This document shows, piece by piece, positions 44,611 through 56,500 of a DNA stretch of 64,000 bases. The notes under the pieces are model-generated. The model ran no database searches, had not been told where the DNA came from, and saw nothing but the letters and a program-made list of their open reading frames with translations. The stretch is from Falsirhodobacter sp051195255. GTDB lineage: Bacteria; Pseudomonadota; Alphaproteobacteria; Rhodobacterales; Rhodobacteraceae. The first letter of the stretch is position 1. The number at the start of each line of letters is the position of its first letter. The stretch covers positions 1 to 64,000 of the forward strand of contig NZ_JBNJLK010000003.1 of assembly GCF_051195255.1 (NCBI RefSeq). Direction: 5' to 3'. A program made the position numbers and the translations under genes.

Positions 44611-44976
44611 TTATTCCGGCGCCTCGACACCCAAACGCTGAAGCATGGTCTTCATTTCCGCGATCTCCCGCTCCTGCGTGACGATGATGGTTTCGGCGAT
44701 CTCGCGGGTTTCGGGGTCCTTGCCCTGCTCCAGCTCCACCTTGGCCATGTCGATGGCGGACTGGTGATGCGGGATCATCATCAACAGGAAGTCGGCATCG
44801 GCATTGCCCGAGGAGGTCATGCCGTCCATGGACTCCATCATCGTGTCCATGGGGCGCATGTAATCGGCCATGGGGCCGTCGGCGTGGCCGGAATGGTCCG
44901 CGTGCGACTGGGCAAACGCGGCAGGCGTGAACAGCATGAGCAGGAAGGCGGCCAAAAGGGTCTTCTTCGTCGGCAT
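44611..44976 (-). CDS. DUF305 secreted protein
   Basis: This 121-residue periplasmic protein has a signal peptide ending at PAAFAQ. The family signature is DFLLMMIPHHQSAIDMAK, with a preceding His/Met-rich stretch (SHADHSGHADGPMADYMRPM) suited to copper. DUF305 proteins are often linked to copper handling. The start at 44976 has GGAG about 10 nt upstream. It is monocistronic. Confidence 0.88.
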   Translation of the reverse strand: MPTKKTLLAAFLLMLFTPAAFAQSHADHSGHADGPMADYMRPMDTMMESMDGMTSSGNADADFLLMMIPHHQSAIDMAKVELEQGKDPETREIAETIIVTQEREIAEMKTMLQRLGVEAPE

Positions 44977-45141
44977 CTTGCAGGATCTCCGTCTGGATGC
45001 GGGGAAAGGCACCGTTCATGAAACTTGATCCCGCGCGACATGCAAGGGGCGTCCGACAGAGGACCCGGAGGATGCGGAAGGATGACCATTTTCTGGCACC
45101 CATCGTCAGGGCCGCTAGGTTGGGGGGTGAAGGGGAATCCC

Positions 45142-45788
<647 letters not shown>

Positions 45789-45792
<4 letters not shown>

Positions 45793-48050
45793 CCGGTTTC
45801 TCCGCGCTTTTGTCGCATTGGCGGCGGCACAAGGTTCAGGCGCTGCTGCTGATGGTGGGGCTTGCCTTGGCCACCGCGTTGTGGACCGGCGTGCAGGCCA
45901 TCAACGCCGAGGCGCGGTCCAGCTATGACCGCGCCGCATCGGCCCTGTCGCAGGACCGGTTGCCGCGTCTGGTGGCGGACCGGATCACGCTGGCCGATTA
46001 TGTGGCGCTGCGCCGCGCGGGATGGCCCGTGTCCCCCGTGATCGAGGGGGAGGCGACGATTGGCGGGCAAAGCCTGCGCCTGATCGGGATCGAACCGCTG
46101 ACCCTGCCCGAAGGCGACGCGCCCACGGGCGATCCGGCGGAGTTCCTGACGGGGGAAGGGATCATCCTGTCCGCCACCCCGCTGGACGATCCGCGTGCCC
46201 GTCCGGCGGATTTGCCGCCGGGCATCGCGCTGACCGATATCGGCGTGGCGGCGGGCCTGCTGGGGCCCGACATCTCCTATCTGCTGCTGACCGGGGATCG
46301 GACCGCGCCGGAAGGCTATGCGCTGATCCAGCCCGCCACCACCGACCTGTCGCAATTGACCCGAAGCTTTCACCTGAACCTTGCGGCCTTCGGATACCTG
46401 GCCTTCGCGGTGGGGCTGTTCATCGTCCATTCCGCCATCGGCCTTGCGTTCGAGCAGCGCCGCGGCATGTTCCGCACGTTGCGGGCGCTGGGCCTGTCGG
46501 CGCGGGCGCTGACGGGTTTGCTGCTGGCGGAACTGCTGGTCTTCGCGCTGGTCGCCGGGGCGGTGGGGGTGGCGCTGGGCTGGCTGATCGCGGGGGTGCT
46601 TTTGCCGGATGTGGCGGCCACCTTGCGCGGGCTTTACGGGGCGGATGTCGGGTCCGGGCTGACGCTGCGGCCGGTCTGGTGGCTGTCGGGCTTGGGGATC
46701 GCGGTGCTGGGCGTGCTGGTGTCGGCCAGCCAAAGCCTGTGGCGGATGTGGCGCCTGCCGCCGCTGGCCCCGGCGCAGCCAAGGGCATGGGCGCGCGCCT
46801 CGGCCCGGGCCATGCGGGGGCAGGCGCTGGCCGGGGCGCTGCTGTTGTGCGGGGCGGGCGGGTTGCTGCTGGTGCCGGGGCTGTGGGCGGGCTTTGGCGT
46901 GTTGGGCGGTCTGCTTCTGGGGGGCGCGCTGATCCTGCCGATGCTTCTGGCGGGGCTGACCCATGCGGGGCAGCGCCTGTCGCGCGGCGTGCTGGCGCAA
47001 TGGTTCTGGGCCGACACGCGCCAGCAGCTTCCGGGCCTGTCGCTGGCCCTGATGGCGCTGCTTCTGGCCTTGGCCGCGAACATCGGCGTCGGCACCATGG
47101 TCGGCAGCTTTCGCGGCACCTTCACCACATGGATCGACCAGCGCCTTGCCGCGGACCTGTATGTGGAGGCCGCGGACGAGGCCGAGGCGAACCGTCTGCT
47201 GGCCTGGCTGGACGGGCGCGGCACGGCGCTGCCGATGATCCAGACCACCGACGACGGGACCGAGGTCGTGGGCATGGTCGATCACCCGCTGTTCCGCCAC
47301 GCCTGGCCCTTGCTGCGCGCGCTGCCCAATCCGTGGGGGCGTCTAGACGCGGGCGATGTCTTCGTGAACGAGCAGCTGGCCGCACGGCGCGGCCTGTCCC
47401 CCGGCGACCGGGTGGATCAGGGCGTCATCGCCGGTATCTATCCCGATTACGGCAACCCGATGCCGCAGGTCATCCTGTCCATGCCGCGGCACCGTGCGCT
47501 GTATCCCCTGCCGCTGCTGCGTTACGCGCTGATCACCGATATCCCGGCCGACGAAATCCGCGCCGTCTTTCCGCGCCTTGCCGTCCAGAACCGCGCGGCG
47601 ATCCGCGACGCCTCGGTCGCGGTGTTCGAACGGACCTTTGCCGTGACGGGCGCGCTGAACGTACTGACGTTGGGCGTGGCGTCGCTGGCCATCTTCGCGA
47701 GCTTGCTGACGTTGTCATCATTGCGCCTGCCGCAGGTGGCGCCCGTCTGGGCCATGGGGCTGACGCGGGGGCGGCTGGCATGGCTGGAATTCGTGCGGAC
47801 CCTCGCGCTGGCCGTCCTGATCTGGGTGCTGGCGCTGCCCATGGGGCTGGCGCTGGCCTGGGTGCTGCTGACGGTCATCAATGTGGAAGCGTTCGGCTGG
47901 CGTCTGCCGATGCGGATGTTCCCGTCCGACTGGGCGCGGCTGGGCGCTCTGTCGCTTCTGGCCGCGGCGGTGGCGGCCGCCTTGCCGGTGCGCCGGCTGG
48001 CGCGGATCGCGCCCACGGATCTTTTGAAGGTGTTCGCGCATGAACGTTAA
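45789..48050 (+). CDS. FtsX-like ABC permease
   Basis: This 753-residue inner-membrane protein has two FtsX domains. The N-terminal helix is QALLLMVGLALATALWTG, with periplasmic regions at about residues 45-195 and 425-600. Clusters of hydrophobic segments lie near residues 200-290 and 335-400, and the last three are after 610. It belongs to the operon type LolD-like/FtsX-like/AttH-like, thought to move lipid or lipoprotein-like molecules. The C-terminal DLLKVF is a family ending. Confidence 0.88.
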
Positions 48051-49056
48051 GGCTGTGGCGCTGATCCTGCTGGCGGGGCCCGCCTTCGGGCAGGGGTTTG
48101 CAGGCCTCGGCACCGATGTGCAGGGGTTTGCCACGCCAGAGCGGGGGGCCTTCCAGTTTCCCGCCGATCTTGGTGCACATCCCGCCTTCCGGATCGAGTG
48201 GTGGTACGTGACCGCCAACCTGACCGCCGCCGACGGCACCGCATACGGCGCGCAGTGGACGCTGTTCCGCAGCGCCCTTGCCCCGTTCGAGGCCGAAGGC
48301 TGGGCCAGCCCACAGATCTGGCTGGCCCATGCCGCCCTGACCAGCGAAAGCCGCCATCTGGCCGCAGAAAGACGCGCGCGGGGCGGCATCGGTCAGGCAG
48401 GGGTCACGGCGGCCCCCTTCCTTGCTTGGATCGACGACTGGCAATTGTCGGACCGGATGACCGCCGAAGGCGACGGCTTTGCCTTTGGCCTGTCTTTGAC
48501 GGCCAACGGCCCCCTCGTCCCGCAGGGGGAGGGCGGATATTCCGTGAAATCGGCGGCGGGTCAGGCCAGCCGTTACTATTCCCAGCCCTTCTATGCGGCG
48601 CAGGGGGAGGTGGTGCTGGACGGGCAACGCGTTCCGGTGACGGGAACGGCGTGGATGGACCGCGAATGGTCGTCCCAGCCGCTGGCGGAGGATCAGTCCG
48701 GATGGGACTGGTTCAGCCTGTCCTTCGACGACGGGGCGCGGCTGATGGGCTTTCGCCTGCGCGGGGCGGAGGATTTCGTCAGCGCCACCTGGATCAACCC
48801 CGACGGGCGTCCCGAACCCCAGCCCCCCGGCGCGCTGCGCCTGACGCCTCTCCGCATGGCTAAGGTCGCGGAGCGGGAGGTTCCGGTGGAGTGGCGTCTG
48901 GAACTGCCGGCAAAGGGTCTGGACATCACCACGCGCGCGCTGAACGACCAGTCGTGGAACGCCCTGTCGGTGCCGTACTGGGAGGGGCCGATCCGGGCCA
49001 CCGGCACCCATCCGGGGCGAGGCTATCTGGAGATGACGGGCTACGCCGAGGAGTGA
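48040..49056 (+). CDS. AttH/lipocalin-like secreted protein (CrtC-like fold)
   Basis: This 338-residue protein has a signal peptide (about residues 1-17, ending AFGQ) and the AttH/CrtC-like double-lipocalin signature. RIEWWYVTANLTAADG appears near the start, VTGTAWMDREWSS in the middle and RGYLEMTGYAEE at the end. It overlaps the permease gene by 11 bp. The ATPase-permease-AttH order is widespread in proteobacteria. The periplasmic protein probably accepts or modifies the transported hydrophobic ligand. Confidence 0.87.
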   Translation: MNVKAVALILLAGPAFGQGFAGLGTDVQGFATPERGAFQFPADLGAHPAFRIEWWYVTANLTAADGTAYGAQWTLFRSALAPFEAEGWASPQIWLAHAALTSESRHLAAERRARGGIGQAGVTAAPFLAWIDDWQLSDRMTAEGDGFAFGLSLTANGPLVPQGEGGYSVKSAAGQASRYYSQPFYAAQGEVVLDGQRVPVTGTAWMDREWSSQPLAEDQSGWDWFSLSFDDGARLMGFRLRGAEDFVSATWINPDGRPEPQPPGALRLTPLRMAKVAEREVPVEWRLELPAKGLDITTRALNDQSWNALSVPYWEGPIRATGTHPGRGYLEMTGYAEE

Positions 49057-49065
49057 AGCCCGGCC

Positions 49066-50025
49066 TCAGCGCGACAGCGCCGTTCTGTCCGGACCGATGG
49101 GCACGATCCCGGTCGGATTGATCTGCCGGTGGCTTTGGTAATAGTGCCGCTTGATGTGGTCGAGGTTCACCGTTCCGGCCACGCCCGGCAGCGCGTGGAA
49201 CGCCTGCACGAAGCGCGAAAGGTTCGGATAATCCACGATCCGGCGCAGGTTGCACTTGAAGTGGCCGTGATAGACCGGATCAAAGCGGAGCAGCGTCGTG
49301 AACAGGCGGATGTCGGCCTCGGTCACCTGACCGCCGGCCAGCCAGTCGCGGCCCTCCAGCCGGTCTTCCAGCCAGTCCAGCGTGGCGAAGACGTCCGTGA
49401 CGGCGTCCTCATAGGCCTCTTGCGTGGTGGCGAAGCCGGCACGGTAGACGCCGTTGTTCAGCGTGGGATAGATGCGGTCGTTCAGGGCGTTGATCCCGGC
49501 CCGGAGGGCAGGGGGATAGTAATCGCCGTCGCGCGCGCCCACCCCGTCGAAGGCGCTGTTGAACATCCGCAGGATCTCCGAGGACTCGTTCGACACGATG
49601 GTGCCGCGCACCTTGTCCCACAGGACCGGCACCGTGACCTTGCCGGTATAGCCCGGATCGGCGGCCGTGTAGATCTGGTGCAGGAACTCCGCCCCCAGAA
49701 GCGGATCGCCGGTGACGCCGGGGCCGGGCGCGAAGGTCCAGCCCTGATCGCCCATCAGCCAGTGGGTGATGGACAGGCCGATCATCCCTTCCAGCCCCTT
49801 CAGGGTTCGCAGGATCGTGGTCCGGTGCGCCCAGGGACAGGCAAGGCTGACATACAGATGGTAGCGCCCCGGTTCGGCTGCAAATCCGCCCGTCCCGCTG
49901 GGTCCGGGGGCGCCGTCCGGGGTGATCCAGTTGCGAAAGCGGCTGTCGACACGCTGGAACGCCCCGCCTTTCGCTTTCGGGATGACGGGCGCGGTCTGCC
50001 ATGTTCCGTCCACAAGCTGGCCCAA
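49066..50025 (-). CDS. yqjG: glutathionyl-hydroquinone reductase (Xi-class GST)
   Basis: This 319-residue enzyme reduces glutathionyl-hydroquinones. The catalytic Cys63 is in SLACPWAHRTTI. The N-terminal FRNWITPDG and the mid-segment VPVLWDKVRGTIVSNESSEI are Xi-class signatures, and the C-terminal helical domain has ADIRLFTTLLRFDPVYHGHF. The length is normal. It converges on the AttH-like gene with a 9-bp gap. Confidence 0.93.
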   Translation of the reverse strand: MGQLVDGTWQTAPVIPKAKGGAFQRVDSRFRNWITPDGAPGPSGTGGFAAEPGRYHLYVSLACPWAHRTTILRTLKGLEGMIGLSITHWLMGDQGWTFAPGPGVTGDPLLGAEFLHQIYTAADPGYTGKVTVPVLWDKVRGTIVSNESSEILRMFNSAFDGVGARDGDYYPPALRAGINALNDRIYPTLNNGVYRAGFATTQEAYEDAVTDVFATLDWLEDRLEGRDWLAGGQVTEADIRLFTTLLRFDPVYHGHFKCNLRRIVDYPNLSRFVQAFHALPGVAGTVNLDHIKRHYYQSHRQINPTGIVPIGPDRTALSR

Positions 50026-50147
50026 GGCGATCTCCTTTGCAATGCTGATCCCGTGATGATCTAGGTGCCGTGGATCTGCGGGCGATGGTCAGCGGGCCGT
50101 TCTTATCCGCGGCCAAGCTTGCAGGGCCTGGGCGCGACGATTGTCAG

Positions 50148-50168
50148 CTTCCTTCTTTGCAGGAAGCG
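50148..50168 (-). terminator. stem-loop after the acyltransferase gene
   Basis: A 7-bp stem (50148-50154 with 50162-50168) lies 11 nt beyond the stop of the acyltransferase gene. There is no strong T-run. Confidence 0.35.
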
Positions 50169-50178
50169 GTTATCAAGC

Positions 50179-52230
50179 TCACTGGCCAAGTGCATCGCCT
50201 TTGAAGACCTCGGCGATCCGGGTAACAGCGGGCAGTTGTGCGAGGATGGCGTTCGCGATCAACGCTCCCCCCGCGAGGGAAAGGTGATCGTCGTCATAGT
50301 AGTAGATGTTGCCGTTCCGGGCGTTCGTGCAGCGGATGTCGTCGCAGAGCAGATCAGCCGGACGCACGTGGAACAGGTTCGGGTCCGCAATGGCGTCCAG
50401 TATGTCGTTTCCAGGCTTGGCCCGTTGGTCATAAGCGCTGCGGTCGGTAAACACGTCTGGCGTCTGCTCGCCGAGGTGGAAGGCGCGTTTGGCGGCCACT
50501 TCTGGCACGTTCCAACCCGCCTCCGGGACCGCATGAACAACGATGACGGGCGTTCCGAGCGCCAGCAGATCCGACATTCCCCGGCGCAGGGCTGCGGCGG
50601 CGAAGGTCGCCTGGGTCGGGGAACCGGCCAGTCCAAGAGTCTTGGCATCATAAACCGGGGTCGTGCCACCCACGGTCCAATCCGGATCCTGCCCGCCTTG
50701 GCCGTTGTCGAAAATGCCGGTGGCAAAATCAGGCTGGTGGCGCATCCCCGCGATGACGAGATCGAATTTTTCCTGTTTCAGATACTCCAGCACGGCGTCG
50801 TAAATGGCCGCACAGTTACGAACACCCTTTCGGACCCCCGGGATCGGCCCGCAGGCACCGGCCGTCACTTGGGTCACCTGCCATCCCTTCGCCTCCAGCG
50901 CCTCGCGCAATGGAGATGCGAAGACGTCGGCGTGGCTGTCCCCGATGATGATGGAGCGGGGTCCACCGAGATTGACGGTCGATGTGCAGACAGGATCCGG
51001 AGGAAGACGAATCTTGTCTGTGTTTATTATGTTCTGGAGACACACATCGCGCAAAGGGTTGTAGTCATCCTTTGCTGCCAGGTAGCGCATGGCGGCTTCC
51101 GGCGTGCGCCATGGTGCGCCATTGATCGCATGCAACGTGCCGCCAATGCCGATGGTGGCGACGATGGCCAGGGTGGACGCTCCCAGCAGGGGGGCGCGGC
51201 GGGGCAGCAGGCGGGGCGGGCGGCCTTGGTGGCGGCGGAAGGGCTCCTCCACGAACTTCCACGTCAGCGCGGCCAGGATCAGGCTGAGAACCGCGAGCGA
51301 CAGCATCAGGACCAGCGTGGGATCGGTGATGCTGCGCAGGCGCGCGAAGGCGAACAGGGGCTGATGCCATAGATACGCGCTGTAGCTGATCAGCCCGATG
51401 GCCACCAGCGGCCGGAGGCTGAGGACGCGGGCCACGGCCGTGCCCTGCCGGGCGAAGACGAGCACGAGCGTGGTGCCCGCGACCGGCAGCAGCGTCCAGA
51501 GGGAGGGATGCGGTGTGCGGGCGTCGAAGGCGGCGAACGCCACCAGCAGGCAGGCCGCGCCGGCCAGCGCCAGCGCCTGCGAGGGCGCGGGCCGGCGCCA
51601 CAGCGTCCAGAAGGCGCCAAGGGCGCCGCACATCAGCTCCCACGCGCGGGTGGGCAGCAGGTAGAACGCAAAGTCCGGGTGGGTGCGGGACAGGACCTGC
51701 GTCAGCCCCAGGCTGACCACGGCGATGGCCAGCACCATGCCGAACACCGCCTTGCGGCCCAGGCGCCAGGCCAGCGCCAGCAGGACGGGGAACAGGATGT
51801 AATACTGCTCCTCGATCGCCAGCGACCAGGTGTGCAGCAGCGGCTTGAGGTCGACCCCGACGCTGAAGTAGCCGGTTTCCTTCCAGAACAGGATGTTGGA
51901 GGCGAACAGGGCGGTGGCGATGACGCTTTGGCCGAAATCGCGCAGCTGCGTGGGGAACATCCACATCCAGGCAAAGGGCAGGCAGGCGAGGATCACGGTG
52001 AACAGGGCGGGCAGGATCCGGCGCGCGCGCCGTTCGTAGAAGGTCAGGAGGGAGTGGCGCCCCGCCTCCATGTCCTGCACGAGAATGGTGGTGATCAGAA
52101 AGCCCGAGATGACAAAGAAGATGTCCACCCCGATGAAGCCCCCGTCAAGGCCGGGAACACCGGCATGGAACAGGATGACCGGCAGAACGGCAATGGTGCG
52201 CAGGCCGTCGATCTCGGGACGATACTTCAT
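50179..52230 (-). CDS. OafA-type O-acyltransferase with SGNH domain
   Basis: This 683-residue inner-membrane acyltransferase O-acetylates surface polysaccharide. The acyltransferase-3 half has about ten membrane segments and starts YRPEIDGLRTIAVLPVILFH, with GGFIGVDIFFVISGFL. The periplasmic SGNH half carries GDSHADVF (block I) and DDDHLS (block V Asp-His pair). The start at 52230 is preferred to a Met six codons earlier because the fold begins at MKYRPEIDG. It could decorate the glycans made by loci in the first half of the window. Confidence 0.92.
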   Translation of the reverse strand: MKYRPEIDGLRTIAVLPVILFHAGVPGLDGGFIGVDIFFVISGFLITTILVQDMEAGRHSLLTFYERRARRILPALFTVILACLPFAWMWMFPTQLRDFGQSVIATALFASNILFWKETGYFSVGVDLKPLLHTWSLAIEEQYYILFPVLLALAWRLGRKAVFGMVLAIAVVSLGLTQVLSRTHPDFAFYLLPTRAWELMCGALGAFWTLWRRPAPSQALALAGAACLLVAFAAFDARTPHPSLWTLLPVAGTTLVLVFARQGTAVARVLSLRPLVAIGLISYSAYLWHQPLFAFARLRSITDPTLVLMLSLAVLSLILAALTWKFVEEPFRRHQGRPPRLLPRRAPLLGASTLAIVATIGIGGTLHAINGAPWRTPEAAMRYLAAKDDYNPLRDVCLQNIINTDKIRLPPDPVCTSTVNLGGPRSIIIGDSHADVFASPLREALEAKGWQVTQVTAGACGPIPGVRKGVRNCAAIYDAVLEYLKQEKFDLVIAGMRHQPDFATGIFDNGQGGQDPDWTVGGTTPVYDAKTLGLAGSPTQATFAAAALRRGMSDLLALGTPVIVVHAVPEAGWNVPEVAAKRAFHLGEQTPDVFTDRSAYDQRAKPGNDILDAIADPNLFHVRPADLLCDDIRCTNARNGNIYYYDDDHLSLAGGALIANAILAQLPAVTRIAEVFKGDALGQ

Positions 52231-52947
52231 GCGGCTCAACTCTTGCAAAAACTGATCAGGGAGCGACCCTTACAGCAAGCGGCCGCCGCACATCCCTAAC
52301 CGATCAAGGCAAAAGTTCTCTCTAAGATTGAGTTAACGCCGGAACGATCATCTTAAACCTTTATTCGAATGCGAGCTTGGGCAAGATGTCGTTACGGATG
52401 CGTGCCATGCTGACGGCCTTCGCGAGGACTGGTACTGGCTTGATCGAGGCGATCTCCGCCGAGATCGTCAAGGTCAGAAAATCCGGAAACTGCGCGACCG
52501 TCATGACGATCCCCGGCGCCGATACGATGCTGCCGCCCGAAGGCCGCACGACGAGGTCGCCATTGCTTTAGCCGACAGGTTGGCCCGGACCGCGTGGACC
52601 CCCTGCAACGCGGCACCCGATCCGACGCTCCGCATGACAGAGATATGGGCGCAGGAGCGGTCCGGTCACGCCCCCAAGTCTCAGCGAGTTGGCGAAGAGA
52701 GAGAACAGCATGGGCCAGGGAACATGCGCCCCGAAAGTCTGATGGACAAAAGGTTGTCATCGATCTTGCTGCTGATAAGACCACATCATCTTGGTATGGC
52801 CATACCGTGAGCCGAGCAGAACGGCGGGTCTGCAAGCCGCTTTGCAACCTTGGGGCATGCGTCAGGCAGACACGGTCTGCTGAAGGCGAAGCGCTTTTCC
52901 GTGGGGCGGGGATCGTATATATCACGTCTACCTTCTGTGGAGCCCGC
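52231..52947. other. 717-bp stretch without a supported gene
   Basis: Short frames exist (e.g. 52377-52571 +, 64 codons) but none has a ribosome site plus family match. The composition is less GC-rich at 52280-52380 and 52740-52800. A TATATA at about 52917 could belong to a promoter of the LOV gene, 30 bp downstream. I see no repeat, tRNA or IS end. Confidence 0.5.
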
Positions 52948-53508
52948 ATGAGCCGAGACGTGCCGAACGAGTTGAAGACCTTCTTGCTGAATTCGCAGGT
53001 TGCGCTTGCACTTGCATCGCCAGACGGGGACTGCCCGCTGTTGCTCGTCAACGACAAGTTCAGTGCCCTGACCGGGTTCGGCGCGGAGGAGGTGATCGGC
53101 CGCAACTGCCGCTTCCTTCAGCGGGATGCCGGCAACACGGTCGCGAAGGCGCGGATCCACACGTTCTTCGACACGCCGGAGCAGCCTTCCGTTCGCATCG
53201 ATCTTGTGAACTTCCGCAAGGACGGGACGCCGTTCATCAATCTTCTCTACATGTCGAAGCTTCGCAACCGGGACAACAGCGTCCGCTACATCTTCGCCTC
53301 GCAGTTCGACATCAGCCGCGCACGTCCCGATCGGCTGGCGGCGTATGAGGCTCAGTTGGGCGGCACCTTGGCGGCGCTGCGGCCGGTGCTTTCGGAAACG
53401 GGCGCCATTCTGGATGGATCGCTCGTGACCGTGGCCAACAGCGCGACGATGATCGCGCAGGCCAAGATGCTTCTGGCCTCTTTGGAAGAAAGCCCGCCTT
53501 GTGGCTGA
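52948..53508 (+). CDS. short LOV-domain photoreceptor protein
   Basis: This 186-residue protein has a single LOV (light-oxygen-voltage) domain with the FMN-adduct Cys54 in GRNCRFLQ, the flavin-binding VNDKFSALTGF before it and NFRKDGTPFINLLYMS after it. The C-terminal about 55 residues are helical without an output domain. It should sense blue light in the cytoplasm. GGAG precedes the ATG. Its end overlaps the start of the big kinase gene by 8 bp, so the two are cotranscribed. Confidence 0.9.
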   Translation: MSRDVPNELKTFLLNSQVALALASPDGDCPLLLVNDKFSALTGFGAEEVIGRNCRFLQRDAGNTVAKARIHTFFDTPEQPSVRIDLVNFRKDGTPFINLLYMSKLRNRDNSVRYIFASQFDISRARPDRLAAYEAQLGGTLAALRPVLSETGAILDGSLVTVANSATMIAQAKMLLASLEESPPCG

Positions 53509-56500
53509 CCAGATATCGATGTCCGTTCGCGATCCCGACGCCGCCCCGATCCCCGCCGTGATCGGCATCGGCGCGTCTGCCGGAGGGCTGGAGGCGCTGC
53601 GGGAAATGCTGGCTGCGGTGAAGGTGCCGTCGCAGGCGTGCTTTGTCGTGGTTCAGCATCTTGATCCCACGCATGAAAGCATGCTGGCCCAGCTTCTGGA
53701 CCGGTGCACGGATCTTGACGTCCAGCAGGCCGAAGGCGGGGAGAAGGTGGAAGCCGACAAGGTGTTCATCATTCCGCCGGGACGGGGCCTTGCCATCCGG
53801 GGTGGGCTGCTGGAACTGACCGATTTCGCGCAGCCGCGGGGCATGCGGCGGCCCATCGACGACTTCTTCATCTCCCTCGCCGCGGACCGGCAGGCGCAGG
53901 CCGCTTGCGTCATTCTTTCCGGGACGGGCGCGGACGGGACCATGGGACTGCGCGCCATCAAGGAGAATGGGGGCATCTGCGTCGTCCAGACGCCGGAAAC
54001 CGCCAAGTATGACGGGATGCCCTTGTCTGCCGTCGGCACGGGGCTGGTCGATTTCGTGCGCGACCCGGGCGAGATCGCCGAATGTATCCGCAGCTTCTAC
54101 GCCCGTCGTGGCGGCGAGGATGCGGAACAGGCCGAGGTTGTGGCGGACCATGTGGACGAGTTGTGTCGGACGCTGCGAACCGTCATCGGACACGACTTTT
54201 CGGGCTACAAGCGCAGCACGCTGATCCGCCGGATCGAGCGGCGGATGCATGTTCTGGGTCTGGAAACGGGGCGGGCCTATCTTGCACGGGTCAAGAAGGA
54301 CCGGAACGAATGCGACGCGCTGTTCCGCGACCTGCTGATCAACGTGACCCGCTTCTTCCGGGATCCCGAAGCGTTCGAGGTGTTGCGACGCCACGCATTG
54401 GAGCCTCTTCTGGACGCCCGCGCCCCGGACGGGGAGTTGCGGGTCTGGGTGGCGGGATGTTCCAGCGGCGAGGAGGCCTATTCCATTGCCATGTTGCTGG
54501 CCGACATGATGCGCCAGCGGGGGGAGCCGTTCGCGGTGCAGATCTTCGCCACCGACATCGACGACCAGATGCTCCAGATCGCTCGGGACGGGCAATATCC
54601 CTTGTCCTCCATCATCAACATTCCGCCGGACCTGCGGGAACGCTACACGACGCCGCACACCGACCATTTCACGATCAATGCCGAGATCCGGGACGCGATC
54701 CGGTTTTCCCACCACAGCCTGGTGAAGGACCCGCCGTTTTCACGGGTCGATCTGGTGTCCTGCCGCAACCTCCTCATCTATTTCGACGACAAGTTGCAGC
54801 AGGCGGTCCTGCCATTGTTCCATTACGCGATCCGGCCGGACGGCTTCCTGTTCCTTGGCCCGTCGGAAAGCATCGGCCGGTTCGAGCATCTGTTCCCCGC
54901 CATCGACCAGCCGTCGCGGCTGTTCCAGCGCTCCCCGGGGGCGCCGACCTATCCGATCGATCTTCCGGGGAACTACCGGGGGGCCAGGACGCAGGGCACG
55001 TCGCCCCAGGACACCACCGACCGGCGCGGGACCTTCCACGAAGATGTCGCGCGCCGTCGTCTTCTGGAACGTTACGCGCCCGCCAGCATGGTGCTGGACC
55101 AGGATGCGGGCATTCTGGCAGCCTATGGGCGTCTGGGACCGTTCTTCGATTTTCCCGTCACCCGAACCGGCGGATCCAGCGCGATCACCCTGGCGCGTCC
55201 CGGACTGCGCAAGATCATCGGGCCGCTTCTGCGGCAAGCACGGGACGGCAAGCGCCGGTCGGTCGCCCGGGATGTGGAGGTTGCGACGGAGTTCGGAACC
55301 CAGCCGGTCAATGTCATCTGCGATCCACTGCCGGACGGAACGACGCTTCTTGTCATCAACGCCGCCGGGGCCTTCCTGCCGGATCGCAGCCACGATCTGA
55401 ACGAGCTTCAGCATTCCGATGACAATCTTGACGCGCTGGAGGAAGAACTGCGCCTGACGAGGCACCGGCTGCGATCGGCGGTCGAGGAACTCGAGACGGC
55501 GAACGAGGAACTGAAAAGCTCCAACGAGGAAATGATGTCGATGAACGAGGAGCTTCAATCGACGAACGAGGAACTTGCCACCGTCAACGACGAGTTGAAG
55601 ACCAAGGTCGATCAGCTGACGGTTGCGAACTCCGACCTGCGGAACTTCTTCGCATCGACCGATCTGGCCGTGGTGGTTCTGGACGGCAACCTGAACATCC
55701 GCAGCTATACCGAAGCGGCGCGGTCGATCTTCCCGCTTCAGCCTGCGGATCAGGGCCGGCCACTGGCAGACGTGTCGCACCGCCTGTCCGATGATGGCTT
55801 CCTTGAGGATGCGCGCGCGATCACCGAAGGGGCGGCGGGGAGGCTTCGGCGGGTCCAGAACCGGTTGGTCGCCCAAACCTTCTCGCTCCGCACGATGCCC
55901 TACCGGTTGCAGAACGGGACCATGGACGGGGTGACGCTGGTCTTCACCGATATTTCCGAAACGCAGGACCTTGAGCGCCACCTTGCGGAAGCACGCGACT
56001 GGCGCGATCTGGCCGTGAAAGCGGCCGGCATCGGCGTATGGGAGTATCTGGACGATGGAAAGCGGTTCATCTTCGACGAGGCGGCGCAGGACCTGCTGAC
56101 CGCGCCGGCCGAAGCCCATATCGATGACGTTCTTGATCGCGTGGTGCTGACGGAAGACCATGCCGTGGTTCGCGAACTTCTGGAGGACTCTGCCGCCACC
56201 GGGCGCGATCTGGAGATCAATTTCCGCATCCACGGACCCGAGGATACCGTCCGGTGGGTAAAGGCGCTGGGACGAAGCATCCCCGGCAGTGATCCGGTGC
56301 GTCTTGTCGGGGTGTCCGTGGACATGACGGCCGAACATGCCCTGGCGGACACCCGCGACCTGTTGGTCCGGGAAATGAACCACCGGGTCAAGAACCTGTT
56401 CGCCATCATCGGCAGCATGATCATGGGCGCCTCCAAGTCCCAGTCCGACGTTCGGGAATTCGCGCTTTCCATCCGGGAACGGATCTCGGCGCTGGGCCGG

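Noticed and set aside
52377..52571. 64-codon plus-strand frame in the 717-bp gap
   Set aside because: No ribosome site, no recognisable family, and a competing frame on the other strand of similar length.
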